NCBI RefSeq assembly: GCF_025354435.1
Contig: NZ_JANXMU010000045.1
Coordinates: 62,001-126,000, forward strand
Source of the DNA: Rhodoferax sp.
GTDB lineage: Bacteria; Pseudomonadota; Gammaproteobacteria; Burkholderiales; Burkholderiaceae_C
Direction: 5' to 3'
Length of the DNA stretch: 64,000 nucleotides
In this document: one piece after another, positions 9,407-18,131 of the stretch
Layout: each line of letters starts with the position of its first letter
How positions within the stretch are numbered: the first letter of the stretch is position 1
Program-made: the position numbers and the translations under genes
Notes under the pieces: generated by a model
What the model saw: only the letters and a program-made list of their open reading frames with translations
Told to the model about the DNA's origin: nothing
Databases searched by the model: none

Positions 9407-9434
9407 CTGGCATGGTTCTCACGGGCCATGCCAG
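9407..9434 (+). terminator. Intercistronic hairpin between binding protein and permease
   Basis: CTGGCATGG at 9407-9415 pairs with CCATGCCAG at 9426-9434 across a 10-nt loop, followed by TATTGTTTTA. Such hairpins between binding-protein and permease genes commonly allow an excess of binding protein. The hairpin contains the ATG at 9412, which argues against that ATG being the permease start. Confidence 0.6.
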
Positions 9435-9474
9435 TATTGTTTTAGGGATAGTTTGCACAAAGGCGCAGCACCAC

Positions 9475-10362
9475 GTGGCACATACTTTGAATTCCGGGGC
9501 GGGCTTGGCTCCGGCTAAATCCGCCAACTGGCACTGGCTTGGCGTGTTGCCATTCCTGCTGTTTGCTGCGTTGTTCTTGATTTTGCCCACTGGCTACCTG
9601 ATGGTCGGGGCTTTCCAGGACGAAGCCGGGCATTTCACCCTGGCCAACATCATTGGCCTGTGGACCGACAGTGTCATCCAGGCTTACTGGATCAGCTTTC
9701 GCATCAGCGCCGCATCGGCCCTGGGTGGTGGCATCATTGGTTTCTTACTGGCCTGGGCGGCAGTGCAGGGCAAGTTGCCCGCCTGGATACGGCCTACGCT
9801 GATGACGTTCTCGGGTGTGGCCTCCAACTTTGCGGGCGTGCCGTTGGCCTTTGCCTTCTTGGCGACGCTGGGCCGGGTCGGCTTGGTCACCGCGCTGATG
9901 CGCAAGTATCTGGGGTTCGACCTGTACTCCACCGGCTTCAGCATCCTCAGCTTCACCGGCTTGACGCTGACCTACCTGTATTTTCAAATTCCACTGATGG
10001 TGCTTATCGTTTCCCCCGCGCTGGAAGGCTTGAAGCGCGAATGGCGCGAGGCCTGCGATTGCCTGGGCGGCTCGGCCTACCACTATTGGCGCTACATCGC
10101 GCTGCCGGTGCTGTGGCCCAGCATCATGGGCGCGATGCTGCTGCTGTTTGCCAATGCCTTTGGTGCGGTGGCCACAGCCTACGCGTTGACCGGTAGCTCG
10201 CTCAACATCGTACCTATCTTGCTGTACGCGCAGATCCGTGGCGATGTGCTGCACAACCCCAACCTGGGCTACGCGCTGGCCTTGGGCATGGTGGTGATTA
10301 CCGGTGTTTCCAACGCAGGCTACATCTGGCTGCGCAGCAAATCAGAAAAGGGGCGCACATGA
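9475..10362 (+). CDS. ABC importer permease, first subunit
   Basis: This is a polytopic inner-membrane permease of the binding-protein-dependent type with about six helices. The EAA loop that contacts the ATPase is visible as REACDCLGGSAYHYWRYIALPVLWPS. I favour the GTG at 9475 (295 residues) because the upstream in-frame ATG at 9412 lies inside a terminator-like hairpin; AAGG is 11 nt before the GTG. Starting at 9412 would add 21 residues. Its stop overlaps the next permease start by 4 bp (ATGA), indicating coupled translation and a heterodimeric pore. Confidence 0.88.
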   Translation: MAHTLNSGAGLAPAKSANWHWLGVLPFLLFAALFLILPTGYLMVGAFQDEAGHFTLANIIGLWTDSVIQAYWISFRISAASALGGGIIGFLLAWAAVQGKLPAWIRPTLMTFSGVASNFAGVPLAFAFLATLGRVGLVTALMRKYLGFDLYSTGFSILSFTGLTLTYLYFQIPLMVLIVSPALEGLKREWREACDCLGGSAYHYWRYIALPVLWPSIMGAMLLLFANAFGAVATAYALTGSSLNIVPILLYAQIRGDVLHNPNLGYALALGMVVITGVSNAGYIWLRSKSEKGRT

Positions 10363-11168
10363 GTTCCACCTCCAAGTCCTCCCAGTCCCCGTCCAGATTA
10401 GGTGCCTGGATCGCCATTGGTGTCGGGGCCAGCTACTTTTTGATTCCGCTCATCGCCACTTTCGAGTTCAGCCTGCGCATGCTGCGTGGCGAGTACAGCT
10501 TCGAAGCCTATCGGGTGGTGTTTACCGACCCGCTGTTCCAGGCCACGTTTGGCTACTCGATCATGATGGCCGTCATCACCATCGTGGTGGGTGTGCTGTT
10601 GGTGGTGCCCACGGCGTATTGGGTGCAGTTGCGCCTGCCCAAGCTGCGGCCGCTGGTGGAGTTCATCACCTTGCTGCCACTGGTAATTCCGGCCATCGTC
10701 ATCGTGTTTGGCTACCTGCGCATCTTTGGCAGCAATTCGTGGATTCCGCTGACCGGCAACGAGCGGGCGACCGACTTTTTGCTGGTGTGTAGCTACGTGA
10801 CCTTGTCGCTGCCCTACATGTACCGCTCCATCGACACCGGCCTGCGGACCATCGACGTGCGCACCCTGACCGAGGCCGCCGAAGTGCTGGGGGCAGGCAC
10901 CTTCACCATTCTGTTCAAGGTGATCTTCCCGAACCTGCGCTCGGCTATTTTGTCGGGTGCTTTCCTAACCTTTGCGGTGGTAATTGGTGAATTCACCATG
11001 GCCAGCCTGTTGAGCCGCCCCGCGTTTGGCCCCTACCTGCAACTGGTGGGTGCCAACAAGGCGTACGAGCCGTCCGCGCTGGCGGTGATGGCTTTCATGA
11101 TCACCTGGGCTTCCATGGGCCTGATCCAAGTGTTTGGCCGTAATGCCAAGAACGCTGTCAAACAATAA
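10359..11168 (+). CDS. ABC importer permease, second subunit
   Basis: This 269-residue inner-membrane permease forms the transmembrane pore with the preceding subunit. It has about six hydrophobic segments and an EAA motif at EAAEVLGAGTFTILFKVIFPNLRS. The ATG overlaps the upstream stop by 4 bp. The ATPase gene follows 20 bp later. The subunit resembles PotC/PhnV-like permeases in length and loop position; substrate specificity is unknown. Confidence 0.93.
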   Translation: MSSTSKSSQSPSRLGAWIAIGVGASYFLIPLIATFEFSLRMLRGEYSFEAYRVVFTDPLFQATFGYSIMMAVITIVVGVLLVVPTAYWVQLRLPKLRPLVEFITLLPLVIPAIVIVFGYLRIFGSNSWIPLTGNERATDFLLVCSYVTLSLPYMYRSIDTGLRTIDVRTLTEAAEVLGAGTFTILFKVIFPNLRSAILSGAFLTFAVVIGEFTMASLLSRPAFGPYLQLVGANKAYEPSALAVMAFMITWASMGLIQVFGRNAKNAVKQ

Positions 11169-11188
11169 TTTTCAGAAAAAAACCGCAC

Positions 11189-12256
11189 ATGGCTTTCCTC
11201 GAAATCTCCCATCTGAAAAAAACCTTTGGCACGCAAACGGCTGTGCATGATTTCACCATGGACATCGCCAAGGGCGAGTTCATCACCTTCCTTGGCCCGT
11301 CCGGCTGCGGCAAGACCACCATCCTGCGCATGCTCGCCGGGTTTGAAGACCCTTCGGGCGGCACTATCAAGTTCGACGGCAAGGATGTCACCCACACGCC
11401 CACCAGCCAGCGCAACATCGGCATGGTGTTCCAGTCGTACGCGCTGTTCCCCAATATGACGGTGGCCGAGAACATCGGCTTTGGCCTCAAGGTGGCAAAA
11501 ATGCCGCAAGAGCAAATCCACGTGCGCGTGACCGAGATGCTCAAGCTCATCGGCCTGGCCGCCCTGGGTGCGCGCTACCCCTGGCAGCTGTCGGGTGGCC
11601 AGCAGCAACGGGTGGCTTTGGCCCGTGCGCTGGCAGGCAAGCCGCAGGTGCTGCTGCTGGACGAACCCTTGTCGGCACTGGATGCCAAGATCCGCGTCTC
11701 GCTGCGCGAAGAAATCCGCGCTGTGCAGCGCGAGCTGGGCATCACCTCGGTGTTTGTGACCCACGACCAGGAGGAGGCGCTGTCCATCTCCGACCGCATC
11801 GTGGTGTTGAGCGAAGGCCGGGTAGAGCAGATCGGCACGCCCAGCGAGGTCTATAACTTCCCGCGTACCCGTTTTGTGGCCTCGTTTGTCGGCACGCTGA
11901 ACCTGCTGTCGGGTGTGGTGGTAGACCCGGACTCGGGCCAGATTTCGGTGGCCGGGCAGCCTTTGGTTACCGCCACCAAGATGCCGGGGGCGGTGGCGGG
12001 GCAAACCCGTGCACTGGCCATCCGGCCCGAAGCCATCACCCTGGAGCCGCCCGTGCCGGGCCGCAATGCCCTGCAGGCCACGGTGGAAGAGGTGAATTTT
12101 CTGGGGGCGGTGGTGCGCATCCGGGTGCGTGCGGATACTTTTGTGCTGTCGCTCGATGTGTTCAACGACCCCCACCGCGCTTTGCCGCAGCGTGGAGAAA
12201 ACGTGACCCTGGGCTTTTCGTTTGACAACCTATTGGTACTGGAAGAGACGGTCTGA
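11189..12256 (+). CDS. ABC importer ATP-binding protein
   Basis: This 355-residue ATPase energises the importer at the cytoplasmic face. The Walker A loop GPSGCGKTT is near residue 37, the Q-loop in NIGMVFQSYALFPNMTV, the signature LSGGQQQRVALARAL near 135, and Walker B with the H-loop in VLLLDEPLSALD and FVTHDQEEAL. A C-terminal TOBE-type beta domain (about 240-355), typical of the PotA/FbpC/PhnT group, may sense or bind regulators. The HAD phosphatase starts 3 bp after its stop, so the two are co-transcribed. Confidence 0.96.
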   Translation: MAFLEISHLKKTFGTQTAVHDFTMDIAKGEFITFLGPSGCGKTTILRMLAGFEDPSGGTIKFDGKDVTHTPTSQRNIGMVFQSYALFPNMTVAENIGFGLKVAKMPQEQIHVRVTEMLKLIGLAALGARYPWQLSGGQQQRVALARALAGKPQVLLLDEPLSALDAKIRVSLREEIRAVQRELGITSVFVTHDQEEALSISDRIVVLSEGRVEQIGTPSEVYNFPRTRFVASFVGTLNLLSGVVVDPDSGQISVAGQPLVTATKMPGAVAGQTRALAIRPEAITLEPPVPGRNALQATVEEVNFLGAVVRIRVRADTFVLSLDVFNDPHRALPQRGENVTLGFSFDNLLVLEETV

Positions 12257-12259
12257 GCC

Positions 12260-13438
12260 ATGGCATCTGCATTGACACCCGGCTGGTCTGCAGCCAATCG
12301 CCACGCGCTCCAGCAGATGCTGGACTCCCTGGGCAAGCACAGCACCAGTTATGACCCGGCGCGCAAGCCCTATGCGGTGTTCGACTGGGACAACACCTGC
12401 ATCATGAACGACACCGAAGAGGCCTTGTTGCTTTACCAGGCTGAGAACCTTCAGTTCAAGCTGACCCCGACCGAGTTTGCCGAAGTGTTGCGCCAGGGTG
12501 TGCCCGAGGGCGTGTTCCACGCAGCCTACACCAACTTGGACGGCCAGCCCGTGTCCATGCACGACCTGGCCGCCGACATCGACGAGGCCTACGCCTGGCT
12601 GTACGCCCACTGCAATACCCTGGGCGGCACCCAGCCCCTGGCTGCCATCCGCCAGACCGAGCCTTTCAAAAACTTCCGCGCCAAGTTCTACTTTCTGTAC
12701 GGCGCGCTGTGCGATACCTACCCCATGGAAGTGGGCTACAAGTGGATCATCTATTTCTACAAAAATTTCACCCCGGCCGAATTCCAGGCCATGGTGGCCG
12801 CCTGCGTGGCACAGAACCTGGGCGAGGACCTAGTGCAAGCGCCCATCCACAGCAGCGCCGAGCTGCCGGGCCGGGCGGGCCGGGTGGCCCCGGTGCACTT
12901 TTATGGCATGCGGGTGGATGCCGACATGGTGGCGCTGATGGGGGCGTTGCGTGCCTACGGTTTTGACGTGCATGTGTCTACCGCATCCATGGACGATGTG
13001 GTACGCGTATTTGCCAACCACCCCGACTACGGCTACGGCGTGCCGCCCGAGAACGTGCTGGGCTTGAAGCTCGAGATCCAGGACGGCAAATACACCAACG
13101 TGTACCGTGCAGACTGGCATTTCAACTGGGGTCCTGGCAAGACCATCGGCATCGAAAAGCACTTTGTCGCCACCAAAGGCTACGGCCCGGCCCTGGTGTG
13201 TGGCGACAGCGATGGCGACGCGTGGATGATGAAAGACTTTGCCGACACCCGGCTGGGGGTGATCATCAACCGCCTGCACACTGGCCAGATCGGTGCCAAC
13301 AGCCAGCAGGCGGTGGCCACGCTAGGCCAGCCGCATGTGCGCTTTTTACTGCAGGGCCGCGATGAGCACACGGGCCAATTCAACGGCCAAGAGGCCACCT
13401 TGAAATACGGCCAGGCCGAGGCCCGGCTACTGGCCTGA
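12260..13438 (+). CDS. HAD-superfamily phosphatase, phosphocholine-phosphatase-like
   Basis: This 392-residue hydrolase has the HAD nucleophile motif AVFDWDNTCIMND (D42 nucleophile, D44 acid/base) and the late acidic metal site VCGDSDGDAWMM, with a large cap between them. Motif layout and length recall bacterial phosphorylcholine phosphatases, but unlike the periplasmic Pseudomonas enzyme it has no signal peptide, so it should act in the cytoplasm on an imported phosphoester. It is the last gene of the ABC-importer operon. The substrate is not proven; a phosphatase acting on another small phosphoester is equally possible. Confidence 0.82.
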   Translation: MASALTPGWSAANRHALQQMLDSLGKHSTSYDPARKPYAVFDWDNTCIMNDTEEALLLYQAENLQFKLTPTEFAEVLRQGVPEGVFHAAYTNLDGQPVSMHDLAADIDEAYAWLYAHCNTLGGTQPLAAIRQTEPFKNFRAKFYFLYGALCDTYPMEVGYKWIIYFYKNFTPAEFQAMVAACVAQNLGEDLVQAPIHSSAELPGRAGRVAPVHFYGMRVDADMVALMGALRAYGFDVHVSTASMDDVVRVFANHPDYGYGVPPENVLGLKLEIQDGKYTNVYRADWHFNWGPGKTIGIEKHFVATKGYGPALVCGDSDGDAWMMKDFADTRLGVIINRLHTGQIGANSQQAVATLGQPHVRFLLQGRDEHTGQFNGQEATLKYGQAEARLLA

Positions 13439-13442
13439 AAGT

Positions 13443-14609
13443 TTAGACGGCGGGCACCGAGCGCGTACCGCCCAGCGTGATCCGCGCAAACACAAAGGCG
13501 GCAATTGCCGACCCGGCAATTCCCAGCACCATAGGCCGGGCGCTGCCGTCCACAAACAGGCCCACCACGGCCATCACCAGCGCGCCCACCACAAATTGGA
13601 GAGTGCCCATCAGGGCCGATGCGGTGCCAGCAATCTCACCGTGTTCTTCCAGCGCCAGTACGGCGGTGGTAGGTACGACCAGGCCCAAAAAGCCAAAGCC
13701 GACGAACAGCAGGGCAATCAGCACGTCCAGTCGGTCTACGCCGCCCAGGTTCACCAGCAGCAGCACCGCCATCACTGCGGCAAAGCCGGTTACGGCGATG
13801 TTCACCACCTTGACCAGCCCAAAGCGCTGGCTGAGCTTGCCGGTGAATTGCGACACGCCGATGAAGGCGGTGGCGTTGACCGAGAAGGTAATGCTGTACT
13901 GGCGCGGTGTGAGCCCGTAGTGGTCGATCATGATGAAGGACGAATTGGCCAGGTAGGCAAAGAAGCTGGCCATGCCAAAGGCCCCGATCAGCACCAGCCC
14001 CAGGTAATGCCTGTCGCGCAGCAGCTTGCCGTAGCCCGCCAGGGCACTGCCTACGCTGCTGTTGACCCGCTCGGACGCAGGGCGGGTTTCGGGCAGGCTG
14101 GTGGCCAGCAGGGCCAGGCCCAGAGCTGCAGCCACCGTGACGGCCCAGAACACGCTGCGCCAGCCAAACCATTCGATTAAAAAGCTGCCCGCCAGCGGGG
14201 CCAGGATGGGCGACACGCTGAACACCAGCATCAACAGCATCAACAGCGACATCAGCCGGGCAGCATCATGGCCGGTGTGCAGGTCGCGCACGATGGCCCG
14301 TGGAATCACCATGCCCGCGCAGGCCCCCAGGCCCTGGATGAAGCGCAGCACCACCAGGGTGTGCACGTCGGGGGCCAGCGCGCAGCCAATGCTGCCTGCG
14401 GCAAACAGCAGCAGGCCAAAGTACAGCGGTGCCTTGCGACCAAACATGTCGGATACCGGGCCGTAGATGATTTGCCCAATCCCCATCGACACAAAAAACA
14501 CCATCAGACTGAGCTGCACCGCCGCCATGGAGGCGTTCAAGGTCTGGCCGATGGAGGGCAGGGCGGGTAGGTACATGTCGATGGCGAACGGGCCAATGGC
14601 GGACAGCAA
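13443..14609 (-). CDS. Bcr/CflA-type MFS drug exporter
   Basis: This 12-helix major-facilitator protein is of the Bcr/CflA drug-efflux group. The family signature GPFAIDMYLPALPSIG lies in helix 1, and the loop 2-3 motif appears as GPVSDMFGRKAPLYFG. Counted from TTG 14609 it is 388 residues. The frame is open a little further upstream without ATG or GTG, and a TATAAA box at 14644-14649 limits how far it can extend, so the exact start is uncertain. It ends 4 bp from the HAD phosphatase, tail to tail. Substrate unknown. Confidence 0.9.
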   Translation of the reverse strand: MLSAIGPFAIDMYLPALPSIGQTLNASMAAVQLSLMVFFVSMGIGQIIYGPVSDMFGRKAPLYFGLLLFAAGSIGCALAPDVHTLVVLRFIQGLGACAGMVIPRAIVRDLHTGHDAARLMSLLMLLMLVFSVSPILAPLAGSFLIEWFGWRSVFWAVTVAAALGLALLATSLPETRPASERVNSSVGSALAGYGKLLRDRHYLGLVLIGAFGMASFFAYLANSSFIMIDHYGLTPRQYSITFSVNATAFIGVSQFTGKLSQRFGLVKVVNIAVTGFAAVMAVLLLVNLGGVDRLDVLIALLFVGFGFLGLVVPTTAVLALEEHGEIAGTASALMGTLQFVVGALVMAVVGLFVDGSARPMVLGIAGSAIAAFVFARITLGGTRSVPAV

Positions 14610-14681
14610 ACCTAAGACCAGTGCGGTGCGGAAAAAGTGCGATTTTATATGGCGACTCTGTAACGGAAACCCAAAAACGGA

Positions 14682-14713
14682 AAAACCCGCAGAGCGTGTG
14701 CTCTGCGGGTTTT
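14682..14713 (-). terminator. Terminator of the tRNA-Met gene
   Basis: A perfect 14-bp stem (AAAACCCGCAGAGC with its complement) closes a 4-nt loop and, read on the minus strand, ends in a T run. It lies 5 bp past the tRNA 3' end and separates the tRNA from the exporter gene. Confidence 0.93.
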
Positions 14714-14718
14714 AAATT

Positions 14719-14795
14719 TGGTGGTGATAGGTGGATTTGAACCACCGACATCAGCATTATGAATGCTGCGCTCTAACCAACTGAGCTATATCACC
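14719..14795 (-). tRNA. tRNA-Met (CAT), elongator type
   Basis: Read on the minus strand this is a 77-nt cloverleaf including the encoded CCA. The acceptor arm is GGTGATA with TATCACC, the D-arm has AGCTCAGTTGGTTAGAGC, the anticodon stem-loop is CAGCA TTCATAA TGCTG with anticodon CAT, and the T-arm is GGTGG TTCAAAT CCACC. The G1-C72 pair and the loop fit elongator Met. A CAT anticodon could also belong to a lysidine-modified Ile tRNA, which sequence alone cannot exclude. Confidence 0.95.
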
Positions 14796-14832
14796 AAAGA
14801 AGAAAATTATATACCGGATTTTGCTGCCCGTT

Positions 14833-15612
14833 TTAACGGTGCGTAAAAACTGCCTTGCGCTTGTTCAAAAACGCATCCATGCCTTCGCGTTTGTCGGCGG
14901 TGGAGAACATGGCGTGGAACAGGCGACGTTCGAACAGCATGCCTTCGCTCAGGCTGCTCTCGAAGGCGCGGTTGACCGATTCCTTGGTGGCCATCACCGC
15001 CAGTTGCCCGTAGTCGCAAATCATCAGGGCGGCGCCCAGCACCTCGGTCATCAGCTGGTCCAGCGGCACCACGCGGCTGACCAGGCCAGCGCGCTCGGCT
15101 TCGGTGGTGTCCATCATGCGGCCGGTGAGGGCCATGTCCATGGCCTTGGATTTACCCACGGCGCGCGGCAGGCGCTGGGTGCCGCCGCCGCCGGGAATCA
15201 CGCCCAGCTTGATTTCGGGCTGGCCAAACTTGGCATTGTCTGCGGCGATGATGAAGTCGCACATCATCGCCAGCTCGCAGCCGCCGCCCAGCGCAAAACC
15301 CGCCACGGCCGCAATCACCGGCTTGCGCACGGTGCGCATGATTTCCCAGTTGCGGGTCACGAAGTCGGTCTTGAAGGTTTCGGCAAAATCGTAGGCTGCC
15401 ATGGCCGCGATGTCCGCGCCCGCTGCAAAGGCCTTCTCGCTGCCAGTGACCACCATGCAGCCAATGGCGGGGTCGGCATCAAACGCCTTGAGCGCGTGGC
15501 CCAGCTCGTCCATCAACTGGTCGCTCAGTGCATTGAGCTGCTTGGGACGGTTCAGGGTGACGATGCCGACCTTGCCGGCTTCGGTGGTAACGGTAATTGC
15601 CTGGTAATCCAT
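14833..15612 (-). CDS. Enoyl-CoA hydratase
   Basis: This 259-residue crotonase-fold enzyme most likely hydrates short-chain trans-2-enoyl-CoA in beta-oxidation. Visible features are the oxyanion-hole strand [13 protein letters not shown], the first catalytic-Glu region [19 protein letters not shown], and the second in [20 protein letters not shown]. These match FadB1x/PaaF-type hydratases, and the two catalytic glutamates appear in place. Length is normal. It stands alone, between tRNA-Met and an M61 peptidase, so its pathway is not fixed by context. Confidence 0.93.
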   Translation of the reverse strand: MDYQAITVTTEAGKVGIVTLNRPKQLNALSDQLMDELGHALKAFDADPAIGCMVVTGSEKAFAAGADIAAMAAYDFAETFKTDFVTRNWEIMRTVRKPVIAAVAGFALGGGCELAMMCDFIIAADNAKFGQPEIKLGVIPGGGGTQRLPRAVGKSKAMDMALTGRMMDTTEAERAGLVSRVVPLDQLMTEVLGAALMICDYGQLAVMATKESVNRAFESSLSEGMLFERRLFHAMFSTADKREGMDAFLNKRKAVFTHR

Positions 15613-15642
15613 GAAATGTCCTTGTATTGCTGAAAATCAGTT

Positions 15643-15692
15643 TGCTATTAAAAAAGTAGCATTTAGCGTAGGTGGTGTATGCGCTAAAAGCA
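15643..15692 (-). repeat. Dispersed two-hairpin palindromic repeat, copy 3
   Basis: In the minus orientation: TTTTAGCGCATAC and GTACGCTAAA-like arms form the first palindrome, followed by GCTAC...TAATAGC as a degenerate second hairpin. It fills the gap between the M61 peptidase stop and the enoyl-CoA hydratase start. Confidence 0.75.
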
Positions 15693-15705
15693 CTTTTTAT
15701 ATAAA

Positions 15706-17529
15706 TCAGGTTTTGCCGGGTTCCAGCCACGCCATCACGGCGCGCGGGTTCTCGGTGGCCAGCCGCCAGGTGGTGGTGCTGGCTACCGTGGGCAGGGTCA
15801 GCGGCAGGCGCAGCAGGCGTTTGTCGCGTGCCACCAGGGCAGTGACCTGGCGTGCTTGGCCCGCCGATCCGGTGTAGAGCAACAGATCGTCCAGCTTGGC
15901 CATGCGCCAGCCGCCCGCGGCGGTTTCCACGCCCAGCCATTCGTCGCCCGCTGCCATGCCCGCCTGCTCGGCCGCACCGCCACGCAGCACCACCTTGACC
16001 TGCACGCCCTGGGTCTCGGCCACGCGCAGGCCCAGGCGCTGGGCCAGTTGGGCCGGGTCTTCATGCACCGCCACGCCGTGGCCGGCCAGCAGGTCTTTCA
16101 GCGGCAAGTCGGCGGTGCCGTGCACCCAGGCCTGGATTTCGGCCTCGAAACTGCGCCCGGACAATTCGGCCAACACCTCGGCAAAGTCTGCCTCGCGCAT
16201 CGGCCCGGCCTGGCAACGCTGCCACAGGGCGCGCATCACCTCGTCCAGCGTGGTCTGGCCCTGGCCGCGCAGCGTCAGGTCGAAGCACAGGGCCACCAGT
16301 GCGCCTTTGGTGTAGTAGCTGACCGTGGCATTGGGGGTGTTTTCGTCCTGCCGGTAGTACTTCACCCATGCGTCCATGCTGGCCTGGGCCACCGACTGCA
16401 CGAAGCGCCCCGGCGTTTGCTGCACCTGGTTGATGGTTTTGTTCAGCAGCTTGAGGTAGTGGGCGTTGTCCAGCAGCCCGGCGCGGCGCAGCAGCAGGTC
16501 GTCGTAATAGCTGGTGAAGCCCTCAAAAAACCACAGCAGCGAGGTGTACTGCTCCGCGTCATAGGCGTAGCGCGCAAACTCGGCCGGGCGCAGGCGCTTG
16601 ACGTTCCAGGTGTGGAAGTATTCGTGGCTGATCAGGCCCAGCAGGGTGGTGTAACCCTCGCTGCGCTTGACCGGGGCCGCGGGTTTCTTGGCCTCGGCAT
16701 CCGGGGTGCGGGGCAGGTCGCGGCGGTTGCAGAACAGCACGGTGGAGTTGCAATGCTCCAGCCCGCCGTAGCCGTCGTCCACCGCGTTGAGCATGAAGAC
16801 ATAATTTTTGTGCGGCGGTTTGCCGGGCTTTTTGCCGTTGCCATCGGCGCTGTGCCAGAAGCGGATCTCGGTCTCGCAAATCGCCTTGGTGTCGGCCAGC
16901 AGCCGCGCGCCGTCAAACGAGGGCGGTGCGCCCGCCACTACAAAGCGGTGCGGTACGCCGCAGGCCTTGAACTCACCGCTCCAGAAGGTGCCCAGTTCCA
17001 CCGGGCAGTCCACCAGTTCGTCGTAGCTGGCGGCCTGGTACTGGCCGAAGCCTGCGGTGTCCACCTTGGTGGCGGTCAGGCCGGTGGCGACCGACCAGTG
17101 GGCGATGGCCGGGGCGGCCACCAGCTCCAGCCCGTGCGCCGCATCCTCCTGCCCGTGCACCCGCAAAAACAGGCTGCTGCCGTTGAAGAAGCCACGCGTC
17201 GCATCCAGCCAGGCGGTGCGCACCGATGCGTCATTGGCGTAGACCTCGCACACCAGCACCAGCGGTTTGCCTGGCTGTGCCGCGACTTCCCAGGTGTTTT
17301 TGTCCAGCTGCTGCAAGGGCAGGGCGCGCTTGCCTTGGCGGGCGTGCAGATGCTGCAGGTTTTTGGAGAATTCACGGACCAGGTAGCTGCCCGGAATCCA
17401 CACCGGCAGCGACACCCGCTGCAAGGCGGTGGGCTGGGCAATGGTCAGCGTGACGCGGAAAAGGTGTGCGTGGAGATTGGCAACCTCCACGCGGTAATGG
17501 ACGGAAGTGGTCGCGATGGGGTTAGGCAT
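15706..17529 (-). CDS. M61-family (glycyl aminopeptidase-like) metallopeptidase with PDZ domain
   Basis: This is a 607-residue zinc metallopeptidase. The N-terminal 170 residues form the beta-rich M61 domain, and the catalytic motif is HEYFH (H302, E303, H306) followed by TWNVKRLRP. A PDZ-like domain lies around 495-570, including VKVVLRGGAAEQAGMAAGDE. There is no signal peptide, so it is probably cytoplasmic. Family members are related to Sphingomonas glycyl aminopeptidase, but most bacterial members lack a known substrate. It stands alone. Confidence 0.93.
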   Translation of the reverse strand: MPNPIATTSVHYRVEVANLHAHLFRVTLTIAQPTALQRVSLPVWIPGSYLVREFSKNLQHLHARQGKRALPLQQLDKNTWEVAAQPGKPLVLVCEVYANDASVRTAWLDATRGFFNGSSLFLRVHGQEDAAHGLELVAAPAIAHWSVATGLTATKVDTAGFGQYQAASYDELVDCPVELGTFWSGEFKACGVPHRFVVAGAPPSFDGARLLADTKAICETEIRFWHSADGNGKKPGKPPHKNYVFMLNAVDDGYGGLEHCNSTVLFCNRRDLPRTPDAEAKKPAAPVKRSEGYTTLLGLISHEYFHTWNVKRLRPAEFARYAYDAEQYTSLLWFFEGFTSYYDDLLLRRAGLLDNAHYLKLLNKTINQVQQTPGRFVQSVAQASMDAWVKYYRQDENTPNATVSYYTKGALVALCFDLTLRGQGQTTLDEVMRALWQRCQAGPMREADFAEVLAELSGRSFEAEIQAWVHGTADLPLKDLLAGHGVAVHEDPAQLAQRLGLRVAETQGVQVKVVLRGGAAEQAGMAAGDEWLGVETAAGGWRMAKLDDLLLYTGSAGQARQVTALVARDKRLLRLPLTLPTVASTTTWRLATENPRAVMAWLEPGKT

Positions 17530-17553
17530 GGGGCCAAGAATACCCCACTGGGG

Positions 17554-18012
17554 TCAGGTGCCTGCAGCGCCCAGTACGCAGCACAGCACCGCCACGATGG
17601 TGATGTGCAGGCGCATCGGCAGCCAAGCCGCCAGCCCGGCGCGGGGCCAGGTCTTAAAGTCCACCACGCAGCAGGCCATCAGCAGCAAGCCCAGCAGCGG
17701 CAGCCCCGCGTAGGCCGGCATTACCACCGCCACCCATGCGACCAGCGAGGGCACCACCCCCCAGCCGAGGTGCCATCGGCCATGCGGTGCGTTCAACGTA
17801 TCGGGGCGCAGCGCAATGCCCCAGTGGATGCCGCCCAGAAACGCAGCGATAACCCCCGCGTAGCTGACCAGCGCGATGGCCACAAACGGGTGCAGGTTGT
17901 CCGCCACCATCCACACCAGCGCGGCCAACAGCACGAAAGGCACCAGGCCCAGATAAGCCAGGCGGCGCACCAAAGTTTCCACAGACATGTTTTGCATGGG
18001 CAGAATTCTCAC
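17554..18012 (-). CDS. DUF3429 membrane protein
   Basis: This is a 152-residue inner-membrane protein with four or five hydrophobic helices. The core motif FLGGIHWGIALR after helix 2 and the helix LGWGVVPSLVAWVAVV match the DUF3429 family, whose function is not known. Alternative starts at ATGCAAAACATG would remove 5-8 N-terminal residues. It lies 24 bp upstream of the M61 gene on the same strand side, so co-transcription is possible. Confidence 0.85.
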   Translation of the reverse strand: MRILPMQNMSVETLVRRLAYLGLVPFVLLAALVWMVADNLHPFVAIALVSYAGVIAAFLGGIHWGIALRPDTLNAPHGRWHLGWGVVPSLVAWVAVVMPAYAGLPLLGLLLMACCVVDFKTWPRAGLAAWLPMRLHITIVAVLCCVLGAAGT

Positions 18013-18078
18013 GGCATTCGAGGCCGGTGCCGCTGGGCGTCTGAGGATTATTTTGCGTGCTATGTATTAAATAGCTTT

Positions 18079-18099
18079 AGCCCCTTGCAAGAAGGGGCT
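18079..18099 (-). terminator. Hairpin downstream of dsbC
   Basis: AGCCCCTT pairs perfectly with AAGGGGCT around a 5-nt loop. The following T run on the minus strand is weak, so this is only a probable terminator. A lone GCTAT...AATAGC hairpin of the dispersed-repeat type abuts it at 18059-18075. Confidence 0.45.
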
Positions 18100-18131
18100 T
18101 GGCGAAGACACGAAGTGTGTAGCGTGGGGCG

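Noticed and set aside
14719-14795. tRNA-Met as a possible integration site of a mobile element
   Set aside because: There is no integrase, no direct repeat of the tRNA 3' end and no change in gene content on either side.
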